A DNA stretch of 64,000 bases, taken from IMG/VR virus record IMGVR_UViG_3300042389_001027, positions 62,001 to 126,000 of that record, one strand, 5' to 3'. A program made the translations under genes and the position numbers. Below, one piece after another: positions 40,369-48,127 of the stretch (positions are counted from its first letter, which is position 1; each line of letters starts with the position of its first letter). Origin of the DNA: a virus. The notes under the pieces are model-generated. The model saw only the letters and a list, made by a program, of their open reading frames with translations, ran no database searches and was not told the DNA's origin.

Positions 40369-40884
40369 TTACGCCAACTTCCTCGCACACACTGGTCCGA
40401 TACCCCGTGCGACTGATTCGGGGTCGTTCAGGAATCGCCCGCAGATGACGCAGTGACCGCACTCGTGTCCGAGCGCACCTGCCTGCTCAACGGTGAGCGC
40501 AACAATCGCACCCGTGCTGATTCGGTTGGCGAGGGTGACCATACCGCCACGCTCAAATGTCCACGAAGTGGCGAGAGCCTGCTTGGTCATTGCGTAGGTG
40601 TGTCCACCGCCGTTACGGGCAGGGCGCACGAACCATACGGTTGAGTGAGCCGATTCCCAGTAGAACCCAACGGGGGGAACTGGCAACGCCTGAGCACCAT
40701 TGCGTTGGACTTGGCGAGCCTGAGCCTTGTTGCGCATGGAAACCGCAGAGCGAATCTGAGCCTCCGTGAGCGTACGGTGACGACGGTAATACTTGGCGAG
40801 ATTCTGAGCGAAGTCAGACCAAGTCTGATTGCCGAGCCAAACTGCGAGGTCTGCTACCTCGGAAGCGTCTAGTTGAGTGGACAT
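40369..40884 (-). CDS. DUF6011-like zinc-binding protein
   Basis: 171 residues from the ATG at 40884 (AAAGGGG upstream). C-terminal CGHCVICGRFLNDPESVARG then IGPVC is the treble-clef-like motif of the DUF6011 type. The N-terminal helices (DFAQNLAKYYRRHRTLTEAQ) are probably DNA or protein contacting. Unknown role. Confidence 0.78.
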   Translation of the reverse strand: MSTQLDASEVADLAVWLGNQTWSDFAQNLAKYYRRHRTLTEAQIRSAVSMRNKAQARQVQRNGAQALPVPPVGFYWESAHSTVWFVRPARNGGGHTYAMTKQALATSWTFERGGMVTLANRISTGAIVALTVEQAGALGHECGHCVICGRFLNDPESVARGIGPVCARKLA

Positions 40885-40923
40885 TGCAACCCCTTTCATG
40901 GGTCTAGTAGGTTTACGAAATCA

Positions 40924-40952
40924 ACTATACAACGGGGGTGTTACATAGTCAA
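40924..40952 (-). promoter_or_regulatory. CACCCC-class promoter TTGACT-17-TATAGT
   Basis: Spacer ATGTAACACCCCCGTTG; drives the gene at 40884. Confidence 0.85.
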
Positions 40953-41049
40953 GGATTATCTGAAAAAAGTGTAAATAAACTTCGCCAGACATTTGCCAGC
41001 CCAACCCAACCGCTGTCCCAAACCGAACTCACCAAACCCCCACAGCCCC

Positions 41050-41078
41050 CGCTTTCCGCCACCGTCGCCCTTGTAGCG
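41050..41078 (+). repeat. 27-bp interspersed repeat, copy 13
   Basis: GCTTTCCGCCACCGTCGCC then CTTGTAG. Confidence 0.88.
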
Positions 41079-41230
41079 CAATCCCACACGCACCACCCGC
41101 AGGGGCGCACGCACCCCCATAGCCCCGCAGCGGCGCATAACGCGACACGTTACGTCACAGCCCCGCTTGACAGAGTCGGCGGCGGGACTCGCGGGGTCGG
41201 GCGAGCAGAATCTTGGTCAAAATCTTGGGT

Positions 41231-41261
41231 AAAGAAAAACCCCGCCATTTCTGACGGGGTG
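41231..41261 (-). terminator. Rho-independent terminator
   Basis: ACCCCGTCA / TGGCGGGGT arms followed by TTTTCTTT on the minus strand. Confidence 0.8.
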
Positions 41262-41279
41262 ATTCTGTGGTTGTGAGGT

Positions 41280-41447
41280 TCAGGAGTTGGCGTTTGTTTT
41301 TTCGTTGCTGTGTGATTGCTCAACGATTCTGTTTAGCCAGAACCGACTAGCACCGAATGCGTACGGGTAACCGTGCTGTTCCACCATCTCGGGGAGTTGG
41401 TCTAGTAAATCCTTGATTGCCTTTATGTCTGCCTTGGTGAGTTCCAT
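41280..41447 (-). CDS. Small helical early protein
   Basis: 55 residues behind CTACTAGAAAGG. Helical (LTKADIKAIKDLLDQLPEMV). Own promoter and terminator. No family recognised. Confidence 0.68.
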   Translation of the reverse strand: MELTKADIKAIKDLLDQLPEMVEQHGYPYAFGASRFWLNRIVEQSHSNEKTNANS

Positions 41448-41472
41448 GTTTACCTTTCTAGTAGTTGCCCCT

Positions 41473-41501
41473 ACCTTAGCGGAGGGGTGTTGTATAGATA
41501 A
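41473..41501 (-). promoter_or_regulatory. CACCCC-class promoter
   Basis: Spacer ATACAACACCCCTCCGC, -10 TAAGGT; -35 TTATCT. Confidence 0.55.
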
Positions 41502-41562
41502 CGGATAGACCGAGGGGATTAGTGCGCTATCTCAATGTGACGCACGCCACACCCAACAATGC

Positions 41563-41591
41563 GAGACTATGTTACACCCATCTGTTAGATT
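41563..41591 (+). promoter_or_regulatory. CACCC-class promoter GAGACT-17-TAGATT
   Basis: Spacer ATGTTACACCCATCTGT links the CACCCC family and the TAACACATCTGTTA palindrome family. Confidence 0.7.
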
Positions 41592-41631
41592 TATCTCATA
41601 GAAGTACTAGACCCATGAAAGGGGGGAAATA

Positions 41632-41958
41632 ATGAATACACGAATCCGTGAAGGTCGCCAATGTGACCCGAAGGTACTCCGTGACCAAATCGGAATGATG
41701 ACGGTCTTGGCAGTATCGGGTGGGCGATGGGGTGCTATCCGTGACAACGAAGGCGAACCCATCGGTGTCATCTTTCCGTGCGGAACAAATCGCACGGTAG
41801 AGGTCACCCTGTCCTTTTGGGACACCTACACCGTACGGCGCTACCGCCAAGTGGTGAGAGGCGAGCGCAGAGGCGAGGACATTCTTGAGCACGAAGCAAC
41901 GAATGTCTACTGCGACGAAATCAGCGAAGCGGTCTACACCGCTAGTTGTTGGAAATAA
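41632..41958 (+). CDS. Conserved phage protein of unknown function
   Basis: 108 residues, AAAGGGGGG nine bases before the ATG. QIGMMTVLAVSGGRWGAIRD, SFWDTYTVRRYRQV and NVYCDEISEAVYTASCWK are strongly conserved in a phage family I recognise by pattern but not by function. Own promoter and terminator. Confidence 0.82.
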   Translation: MNTRIREGRQCDPKVLRDQIGMMTVLAVSGGRWGAIRDNEGEPIGVIFPCGTNRTVEVTLSFWDTYTVRRYRQVVRGERRGEDILEHEATNVYCDEISEAVYTASCWK

Positions 41959-41983
41959 TCCCACCAGCGCACAGAACCAAGAG

Positions 41984-42011
41984 ACCCGCCCCCACAAAGG
42001 GCGGGTTTTTT
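41984..42011 (+). terminator. Rho-independent terminator
   Basis: ACCCGCCC / GGGCGGGT arms then TTTTTT. Confidence 0.87.
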
Positions 42012-42237
42012 GATGCCCCAACACAAACGAACCCGAACAACCCCCAGAAGAACACCCCCGCAGCCCCGCCGCACCTTGCTGGCAACGGGACTTCTGGACG
42101 AATAAATCAACCCCAGAACCAGGTCATCCGCCAGGTCAACCAGAACAATCAAAAAAAGTCAAGTTTTTTCTGACAAAAAGACACCCAAGGGTACTTGCCC
42201 CCAAAATCAACAAAAAAAACAAGAAATCTAGTAACAT

Positions 42238-44166
42238 TTGCCTGTGCCTGAGACGCAACTATTACTTGCCGACGACCATCTTGTCCTCATCTTCCCGTAC
42301 GACAAAGACCAGGTTGATGAAATCAAACGCATCAAGAACTCCAAATGGGACAAGATAGCGAAAGTCTGGAGAGTCCCGATGACAAGTCTTAATGAGGCGC
42401 GGGACTTCGCAGCCAAGCACGGCTTCTGGGTGGAACCAGATGTACTTCGCTTTGACCTCCCAGAACCAGACAACCAGGTGTTCGGGGTCCTCCTAGAAAA
42501 AGATTGGATTTACCTCTCTTTTGCCTTTGACCCAGTAAAAGTCAAGGCGGTCAAACAAATACCGAGCATAACTTGGCACGCAAAGACCAAATCATGGCGT
42601 GCGCCCCTCGCTTCCATCCACGAATGTATTGATTGGGCGAAGAAGTTTCGTGAAGTTTTACCGCAGGACCTAGAAGACCTGGCTGCGGGAATCCTCCAGA
42701 AGCATCAAGAATCCGTGAAAGAGTCCCGTGCTACCGATGCAGACATCTCTGTTGCGGGGCTGCCGCTGCTCCCGTACCAGAGAGCGGGCGTAAAGTACGC
42801 CGCAGCCGCACGCAGGACCTTTATCGCCGACGATATGGGGTTAGGGAAAACCATTCAGGCGATTGCGACCGTGGAATATGTGTACGACTCGTACCCAGCG
42901 GTTGTGGTCTGCCCACCGAACTTGGTGCTGAACTGGGTAAATGAGTACCAAAAGTGGTTACCTAGCAGGAAAGTTGTTGCCGTAACCGACCGAAAGTCCT
43001 TCCCCGAGGAAGAGTTTGATGTTCTTGTTGTCGGATACTCCAACATCACCCATTGGGAAAAGCGTCTGACGGGGATGCGTTCGTACGTGTTTGACGAATC
43101 CCATTACATCAAGACCCCAACCTCCCAAAGAACTAAATCTGCCATCAAGATGTCCAAATCAGCCCCGCCAGAAGGAATCGTTCTGGCTTTGACGGGAACC
43201 CCAGTCACGAATCGTCCAGCCGAGTACGCATCCCAACTGGACGCAATCGGTCGTTTGGATAAGTTTGGAGGACTTTGGGGGTTTTACCGACGGTATTGCG
43301 GTGCTTTCCGAGACAGATTTGGTCAATGGAACATCTCTGGACACAGCAACCTGGACGAACTCAACGAAAAACTCCGAGGAAACTGCTACATACGCAGAAC
43401 CAAAGACCAGGTTCTGGAGGACCTGCCGCCAGTCCGCCATGCTCCGCTCGTGGTCAGCGGGACTTCAGCGGCGATGAAGGAATACCGAAAGGCGGAGGAG
43501 GACATCGTTGAGTACCTGGTTGCCCGAGCGAAGGAACTCGCCGAGGAACTGGGTGTTTCACCAAAGTCAGCCGCTGTTCTCGCAAAAATCAAAGCCGAAT
43601 CCAACGAACACATGGTGAAGTTGAGTGTTTTGCGCCGTCTAGCCGCCAAAGCCAAGATGGAAGCAGCGAAAGAAATCATAGAAGCACACATTGAGGCTGG
43701 TCAGAAAGTTGTTGTTGCTGCCCACCACAGGGACATCGTTGATGAACTCGCAGCCAGGTTCGGGGACATGAAAATCCAGGGCGGGATGAAGGTGGAAGAT
43801 GTTGAGGCTGGGAAGTCCCGTTTTCAGAATGAACCCGTCGGGACTGCTCCCGTGATGGTGCTCAGTATCCAAGCCGCGAAGACTGGGCATACTTTGACCG
43901 CAGCGCAAGATGTTTTGTTTATGGAGTTGCCATGGACGCCAGCCGACGTTGACCAAACTTATTCAAGATGCCACCGACTTGGGCAGAAAGGTTCAGTCAC
44001 GGCGACTTATCTTTTGTGTGAGGGAACGGTGGACCAGCAAATCTATGACCTCATTGAGGCGAAGCGAAGCATTGTGAATGTCGCTACCGATGGGGGCGAA
44101 GTTGATAAAGCGGAGTCCGTTGGCTCTGCGCTCGTCGGGTTGTTCACCGAACGAGGCTTGACTTGA
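42238..44166 (+). CDS. HARP/SMARCAL1-like SNF2 helicase
   Basis: 642 residues from a TTG; a GTG at 42244, six bases after TAACAT, may be a leaderless start. Two HARP-like modules (about 15-67 and 88-136: W...W.VP...) precede a SNF2 motor: Q-motif LPYQRAGVKY, Walker A DDMGLGKT (199-206), DESH (286-289), LTGTP, and motif VI QTYSRCHRLGQ. This architecture is that of annealing helicases that rewind or remodel forked DNA. It probably acts in phage replication restart or recombination. Confidence 0.92.
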   Translation: MPVPETQLLLADDHLVLIFPYDKDQVDEIKRIKNSKWDKIAKVWRVPMTSLNEARDFAAKHGFWVEPDVLRFDLPEPDNQVFGVLLEKDWIYLSFAFDPVKVKAVKQIPSITWHAKTKSWRAPLASIHECIDWAKKFREVLPQDLEDLAAGILQKHQESVKESRATDADISVAGLPLLPYQRAGVKYAAAARRTFIADDMGLGKTIQAIATVEYVYDSYPAVVVCPPNLVLNWVNEYQKWLPSRKVVAVTDRKSFPEEEFDVLVVGYSNITHWEKRLTGMRSYVFDESHYIKTPTSQRTKSAIKMSKSAPPEGIVLALTGTPVTNRPAEYASQLDAIGRLDKFGGLWGFYRRYCGAFRDRFGQWNISGHSNLDELNEKLRGNCYIRRTKDQVLEDLPPVRHAPLVVSGTSAAMKEYRKAEEDIVEYLVARAKELAEELGVSPKSAAVLAKIKAESNEHMVKLSVLRRLAAKAKMEAAKEIIEAHIEAGQKVVVAAHHRDIVDELAARFGDMKIQGGMKVEDVEAGKSRFQNEPVGTAPVMVLSIQAAKTGHTLTAAQDVLFMELPWTPADVDQTYSRCHRLGQKGSVTATYLLCEGTVDQQIYDLIEAKRSIVNVATDGGEVDKAESVGSALVGLFTERGLT

Positions 44167-44191
44167 CAATATAACACCCCCATGATATACT
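44163..44191 (+). promoter_or_regulatory. CACCCC-class promoter TTGACA-17-TATACT
   Basis: Both hexamers perfect; spacer ATATAACACCCCCATGA. It begins over the helicase stop codon. Confidence 0.9.
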
Positions 44192-44222
44192 TACTTTATA
44201 CCTACTAGAAAGGACTAGAAGT

Positions 44223-44450
44223 ATGGAATCAGGATATCTAAACGGGAGTCGTTGGTGGGTCACCCTCAACTACAACTCCACACGCAAGTTCAGTATCAGT
44301 TACTTGGCTAAAGGGGCAAGCAGAATGTCTAAACACGACATTGTGACTTACCGTGAAGGTGCGCCACACTACGAGGCGTATACGACAGAAACGGGCAAAA
44401 CCATACCGCAGTTTGTGGCGAAAGCACTTTGGGAGTTCATAAACCAATAA
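44223..44450 (+). CDS. Hypothetical early protein
   Basis: 75 residues behind CTACTAGAAAGGACTAG. Beta-rich (RWWVTLNYNSTRKFSISYLA). One-gene unit with its own promoter and terminator. Unknown function. Confidence 0.7.
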   Translation: MESGYLNGSRWWVTLNYNSTRKFSISYLAKGASRMSKHDIVTYREGAPHYEAYTTETGKTIPQFVAKALWEFINQ

Positions 44451-44468
44451 CTAAAAACCAAACCAAGG

Positions 44469-44496
44469 AGCCCACCCGTCAAAAGGTGGGCTTTTT
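44469..44496 (+). terminator. Rho-independent terminator
   Basis: AGCCCACC / GGTGGGCT arms followed by TTTTCTTT. Confidence 0.85.
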
Positions 44497-44570
44497 CTTT
44501 GCCCCTTCCCGTTAGCCCCGCACGACCAGTTGCGCGGCGGGGCTGCGGGGTCTATTCTGCCGACGGTTAG

Positions 44571-44644
44571 CCTCCGTGATGCGTCTGGTTGACGCAGGGT
44601 GTCTTATACACACCTGTAGCAGGGTTCAATCCCCTGACGGAGGA
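44571..44644 (+). tRNA. tRNA-Ile(UAU)
   Basis: A 74-nt cloverleaf: acceptor CCTCCGT/ACGGAGG (7/7 pairs), D-stem TGCG/CGCA, anticodon stem GGTGT/ACACC with loop CTTATAC (anticodon TAT), variable TGTAG, T-arm CAGGG-TTCAATC-CCCTG, discriminator A. No encoded CCA. It reads AUA, a codon usually rare in actinobacterial hosts. Confidence 0.85.
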
Positions 44645-44670
44645 CTCCTGAATAAATCTCAACAAAAGCC

Positions 44671-44699
44671 TTGACATTCATACACCCACTGAGTAACAT
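44671..44699 (+). promoter_or_regulatory. Promoter TTGACA-17-TAACAT with CACCCA core
   Basis: Spacer TTCATACACCCACTGAG; -10 six bases before the ATG of the next gene, so leaderless. Confidence 0.8.
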
Positions 44700-44705
44700 G
44701 AAGGC

Positions 44706-44870
44706 ATGAACTTTGATGAACTACTAGACGAGTTGTTCCGACCCCTCACTGAGTGTTGCGGAAAGATACCAAGCGACCGAGGTGATGTCGGCTACTGCCA
44801 CTACTGCGAGATGAGCATGGAGTGGTGTCAATGCGACGCAGATGATTTCTGTAAGTGTGTACCCAAGTAA
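44706..44870 (+). CDS. Small Cys-rich protein
   Basis: 54 residues, leaderless by promoter position. Nine cysteines (CC, CHYC, CQC, CKC), probably a zinc-binding fold with one or two metals. Unknown function. Confidence 0.7.
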   Translation: MNFDELLDELFRPLTECCGKIPSDRGDVGYCHYCEMSMEWCQCDADDFCKCVPK

Positions 44871-44895
44871 CTCTGTCACACCCCCGCTGTATAGT
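44867..44895 (+). promoter_or_regulatory. CACCCC-class promoter GTAACT-17-TATAGT
   Basis: Spacer CTGTCACACCCCCGCTG; overlaps the previous stop codon. Confidence 0.75.
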
Positions 44896-44924
44896 GATGT
44901 TGTAACTACTAGAAAGGTAAAGCA

Positions 44925-45182
44925 ATGGGCATTGATTACGACGCATGGCTAGAACAGCCATACCAAGATGCTTGCGATGCGCAAGACGCATACGACGAAG
45001 CAGAAGAGTCCTACCGAGAGTCTGACTATTACTGGGAAGACTACGAAGAGTGGCTAAAGACCAACGAAGGTAAGTCTGAAGCAGATTGGGGAGAGACCAG
45101 CGACTACGTAAAGTCCGTTGAGTCCTACCAAGCAATGAAGAACGAACCACCAACCGAGGAGGATTACTATGGTCGGTACTGA
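44925..45182 (+). CDS. Acidic early protein
   Basis: 85 residues behind ACTACTAGAAAGG. Very acidic and Tyr-rich (DAYDEAEESYRESDYYWEDY). Such composition can mimic DNA in anti-restriction or inhibitor proteins, but that is only a possibility here. Confidence 0.7.
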   Translation: MGIDYDAWLEQPYQDACDAQDAYDEAEESYRESDYYWEDYEEWLKTNEGKSEADWGETSDYVKSVESYQAMKNEPPTEEDYYGRY

Positions 45183-45459
45183 AACTAAATACGACGGCGC
45201 AATCAACGAGCCCGTACCATTCGTAGGCACACCCGAAGAAGCGGAAGCCAACTTCGCCACACACCACTTCGGTTACGACGGCGAAGATTATGACGCTCGT
45301 TGTATCTCATGTGACTCAAAAGTGTGGCACAAATCAGCCAACTACCCATGCGGAACAGAAGTACCGAGGCAAGTTCGTGTGTTCTTTACCGACGGCACGG
45401 AAGTCGTCATGACCGAGCAAGAACACGACATTTTGCTCAAATCAGCAGAAAAAATCTAA
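45169..45459 (+). CDS. Hypothetical early protein
   Basis: 96 residues, GGAGG within the end of the preceding gene (14-nt overlap). Contains CISC ... H...C (CISCDSKVWHKSANYPC), a probable zinc site, and a beta segment (VRVFFTDGTEVVMTEQEHD). Confidence 0.7.
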   Translation: MVGTETKYDGAINEPVPFVGTPEEAEANFATHHFGYDGEDYDARCISCDSKVWHKSANYPCGTEVPRQVRVFFTDGTEVVMTEQEHDILLKSAEKI

Positions 45460-45599
45460 CAAATAACACAACTCGCAAATCTGTGTATTTACTGGGGAAA
45501 CTTGGTTTATACACGGATTTATTGCGGGGCTGATGCGTCTTCGGGGCGAACTTCTGGAGGCATCAAGGTAAACTATAAGTCGTGACATATTGACATAGA

Positions 45600-45635
45600 A
45601 ACATCGGCGAACCTTCCTCGTTCCACGCCGATGCC
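45600..45635. other. Hairpin upstream of the SLT gene
   Basis: ACATCGGCG and CGCCGATGC arms around a pyrimidine-rich 17-nt loop, about 30 bases before the start codon; might control translation or be a terminator. Confidence 0.4.
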
Positions 45636-45662
45636 TTATCCACCTAGTGAAAGAGAAAACCA

Positions 45663-46229
45663 TTGCGACAACACATCTTCGCACCTCTTATTGTCCTATT
45701 CATCGGATTGTTCGGAATAGAAGTTCTCGCTTCCGACTCCACGAGCATTACTACTAGCACTAGTCCCGCGACCATCGCACCTATCCCGACCAACCCGCCT
45801 CCGCCGAGAACCGTGGTCATCACTCCGCCCCCGACTACAACAACTGTGGTTCTGACTGAAGAGCAAATCGCTGGTCTTCGTCAACTCCAAGTAGAAAAAG
45901 ACAGAGAAACTTGGGGTAAATGTGGGGAATGGCACGACCTTGCTATTCAGGTTGGCTGGCCCGAAGCGCAGTGGAAGTACCTCCAACAAGTCATTTACCG
46001 TGAAAGCCGCTGCCAAGTAGATGCTTGGAACGGTGCCGATGCGGGGCTCCTACAAATCAACCAAATCCATCGGTCGTACATCGGTGAACTTGGCATGGGC
46101 GAGCATCCTGACGCAATGTTTGATGCAGAAAACAATCTGTGGTTCGGATTGTTGTTGTGGGAAGGAAGCGGAAAGAACTGTTGGAAGCATTGGCGTTTCA
46201 GCGGACAAACATTCGGGTGTGAGAAATGA
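45663..46229 (+). CDS. Secreted lysozyme-like transglycosylase (SLT)
   Basis: 188 residues from a TTG at 45663. Signal peptide (about 1-22), Thr/Pro linker (about 25-65), then an SLT-like domain with YRESRC (catalytic Glu) and DAGLLQINQIH. The export signal means it acts outside the membrane, either at entry or exit of the phage, or on the infected cell wall. Confidence 0.82.
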   Translation: MRQHIFAPLIVLFIGLFGIEVLASDSTSITTSTSPATIAPIPTNPPPPRTVVITPPPTTTTVVLTEEQIAGLRQLQVEKDRETWGKCGEWHDLAIQVGWPEAQWKYLQQVIYRESRCQVDAWNGADAGLLQINQIHRSYIGELGMGEHPDAMFDAENNLWFGLLLWEGSGKNCWKHWRFSGQTFGCEK

Positions 46230-47362
46230 ACCCAATGTTTCTGTTCCGAGGAGTTATTGCAGTTTGGTTTACCACTTGGGGGCTCTTTGCGTTTGCGCCA
46301 AGCAAGAAAGAACCCGAAGCCGTCGTACGTGATTCTGTACGTGCGCCGATAACTGCGCCCGCACCAACAGTCCCGCCGACTACTCAGCCCGCTCCTGTGC
46401 AGCCAGATGCGCCATCAACGCCATCTGCAACACCAATCCCTCTCGTTTCGTACTGGGAAAAGATTGCCAAATGTGAAACCAACAGCAACTGGCAACACAA
46501 AGGTGGTAACGGCGCAGGTCATTACTATGAGGGCGGTCTTGGTATTTATGATGGGACTTGGCTCGCATGGGGTGGCGATGAGTTTGCTCAACACGCATAT
46601 GAAGCAACTAAGGAAGAGCAAATCATTGTTGCTAACCGAATCGCTTTGTTTGGTTACGAACAAGTTCGGACACGAGATGCCGAGTGGGCAAAAGTCAAGG
46701 GCGTACCAGCCACTTATCTGTACAAGAAGAGCCCCGTGGGTTTTAATGGGTGGGGATGCAACCGTCGCAACGGGGCTCCCGCGTTGTTTTACTATCCAGA
46801 CCCAGAACGGTTCTTGACGACGGCGTTCGCGTTCAGCCAACGCGGAGTTGAGGTTCATGATTTACAGCAACTTCTTGGTGTGAAAGCCGACGGCTGGTAC
46901 GGAAAAGCAACCCGAAACGCTCACTACAAGTATTTGGTTGAGGAAAATCTTCCAACTGATGTTGTCCCATCTATTCCAGCAAGCAGTCGTGCACCGAGAA
47001 GCGGTTACAAGTTTGTTGAGTGGAACGGAGATGTCGCAGAGATTCCTGTTGATGCGACTAAGCGATGCCCGCAGTACGAAGCAAAGTTTGCTCAGCACGG
47101 TCTTCCTGTGGAGATTTTCTCGTTCATTGCTTGGCGGGAGTCCCGTTGTAATCCGAAGTCGGAGAACTGGACTCTGAATGCGAATGGAACGAGCGACCAC
47201 GGATTGGTGCAAATAAACTCGTCGTGGAAAACGGTGACATCGCAAACTTGCGGTAGCAAGATGGGTGACCTAAGTGTGTTGCTTGATGTGAACTGCAACC
47301 TCAAGGTAGCCAAGAGGTTGTTAGAGATTTCTAGTAATCCGTTAGGTAACTGGAACCTTTAG
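46226..47362 (+). CDS. Rpf-like plus SLT double muralytic protein
   Basis: 378 residues (ATGA overlap). N-terminal membrane/signal segment (about 5-25), Pro/Thr linker, a resuscitation-promoting-factor-type transglycosylase domain (about 72-145: YWEKIAKCETNSNWQ, YYEGGLGIYDGTWLAWGG, ATKEEQIIVANRIAL), a peptidoglycan-binding-like stretch (VHDLQQLLGVKADGWYGKAT), then a second lysozyme-like domain (about 285-345: IAWRESRCNP, DHGLVQINSSW). Rpf enzymes loosen walls and wake dormant actinobacteria. Confidence 0.85.
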   Translation: MNPMFLFRGVIAVWFTTWGLFAFAPSKKEPEAVVRDSVRAPITAPAPTVPPTTQPAPVQPDAPSTPSATPIPLVSYWEKIAKCETNSNWQHKGGNGAGHYYEGGLGIYDGTWLAWGGDEFAQHAYEATKEEQIIVANRIALFGYEQVRTRDAEWAKVKGVPATYLYKKSPVGFNGWGCNRRNGAPALFYYPDPERFLTTAFAFSQRGVEVHDLQQLLGVKADGWYGKATRNAHYKYLVEENLPTDVVPSIPASSRAPRSGYKFVEWNGDVAEIPVDATKRCPQYEAKFAQHGLPVEIFSFIAWRESRCNPKSENWTLNANGTSDHGLVQINSSWKTVTSQTCGSKMGDLSVLLDVNCNLKVAKRLLEISSNPLGNWNL

Positions 47363-47364
47363 GT

Positions 47365-47571
47365 TTACCAATGTCGCCAAGTGCGACCCCATCTCGGGGA
47401 AGTTGTTCTGAGGTATGTTGCCAAGATTGGCATACGGTTCTCAATAAGTTTCGGGAACAGAACATGGACTGCGAGGTCTATGGTGCGAACATACTTACAG
47501 GGGCTTCCAAAGAAGTATCTGCTTCGTGGTTCTGACTCATGGAGTCTTGCTAGTTCTAGTACTTGATTCAT
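47365..47571 (-). CDS. Small basic protein, leaderless
   Basis: 68 residues. The ATG lies seven bases downstream of a consensus promoter (47578-47606), giving a leaderless message; that promoter makes this frame more likely than the overlapping + frame. Basic and helical; no family recognised. Confidence 0.6.
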   Translation of the reverse strand: MNQVLELARLHESEPRSRYFFGSPCKYVRTIDLAVHVLFPKLIENRMPILATYLRTTSPRWGRTWRHW

Positions 47572-47577
47572 AATGTG

Positions 47578-47606
47578 AGTATAACAGCGGGGTGTCGTAT
47601 TGTCAA
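47578..47606 (-). promoter_or_regulatory. CACCCC-class promoter TTGACA-17-TATACT
   Basis: Both hexamers perfect; spacer ATACGACACCCCGCTGT. Confidence 0.88.
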
Positions 47607-47610
47607 GTAT

Positions 47611-48015
47611 TTAGATTTTACTGGCTACCCACTTCACGCCATTCCACCACACAACCCGACGAACGCCTGCGTACTCTAACTCGGGTACACACCTGCGACA
47701 CGGGTGCGAAGGCAATAGCCGACCCGATGCCCCAAGCCGAGCCACATAGATGGTTCCGCCACGAGCCTTTCTCCCCATCAGCCGAAGGGCATTCATTTCT
47801 GCGTGCGTGCTCTGGTGAAGGAAGGACACAGACTTCTGGTTCCTGAGTCGGTTCAGTCCAGATGCCACACGTCCCGCTTTGACGATGACGGCACCAACGC
47901 GAGTGCGGTGACGGGACTTCTCTGCGGCTTTGATGGCTTTGGCGACATGGCGAAAGTCGGCTCCAGACAGGTCGGATGTGAACTTTTCTGGTTGATTTAC
48001 ATTTCGGGTTGTCAT
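47611..48015 (-). CDS. Cytidine/deoxycytidylate deaminase-fold protein
   Basis: 134 residues. Zinc and catalytic motifs HAE (71-73, STHAEMNAL) and PCRRC (105-109). N-terminal RTRVGAVIVKAGRVASGLNR is the usual beta-hairpin. Could be a dCMP deaminase for nucleotide supply or a base/nucleic-acid editor; the short length and the lack of allosteric insert leave both open. Confidence 0.82.
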   Translation of the reverse strand: MTTRNVNQPEKFTSDLSGADFRHVAKAIKAAEKSRHRTRVGAVIVKAGRVASGLNRLRNQKSVSFLHQSTHAEMNALRLMGRKARGGTIYVARLGASGRLLPSHPCRRCVPELEYAGVRRVVWWNGVKWVASKI

Positions 48016-48064
48016 CCCCGTATCTTTCTGCTAAAGTTATCTAAACAGGTTCTCATCAGAGCAC

Positions 48065-48093
48065 TTGACAAACCAATACGGTTCCACTAAACT
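48065..48093 (+). promoter_or_regulatory. Promoter TTGACA-17-TAAACT
   Basis: No CACCCC core in the spacer; followed by the shared leader CTACTAGAAGAAAGAAAGG. Confidence 0.75.
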
Positions 48094-48127
48094 TCAGGGA
48101 ATCTACTAGAAGAAAGAAAGGACAGCA

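Larger units (their letters stand above)
40885..41279. other. Non-coding region with promoter, repeat, hairpins and terminator
   Basis: No gene supported. Contains the promoter at 40924, repeat copy 13, AGCCCCGC/GCGGGACT hairpin pieces (41121-41195) including GCGACACGTTACGTC, and a minus-strand terminator. Confidence 0.6.

Noticed and set aside
40938-41276. 112-codon + frame after the 40884 gene
   Set aside because: It runs over a repeat copy, hairpins and a terminator; Pro/His/Thr-rich shadow composition.
47381-47566. 61-codon + frame opposite the 47365 gene
   Set aside because: The minus frame has a perfect promoter with a leaderless ATG; the + frame has no signals.
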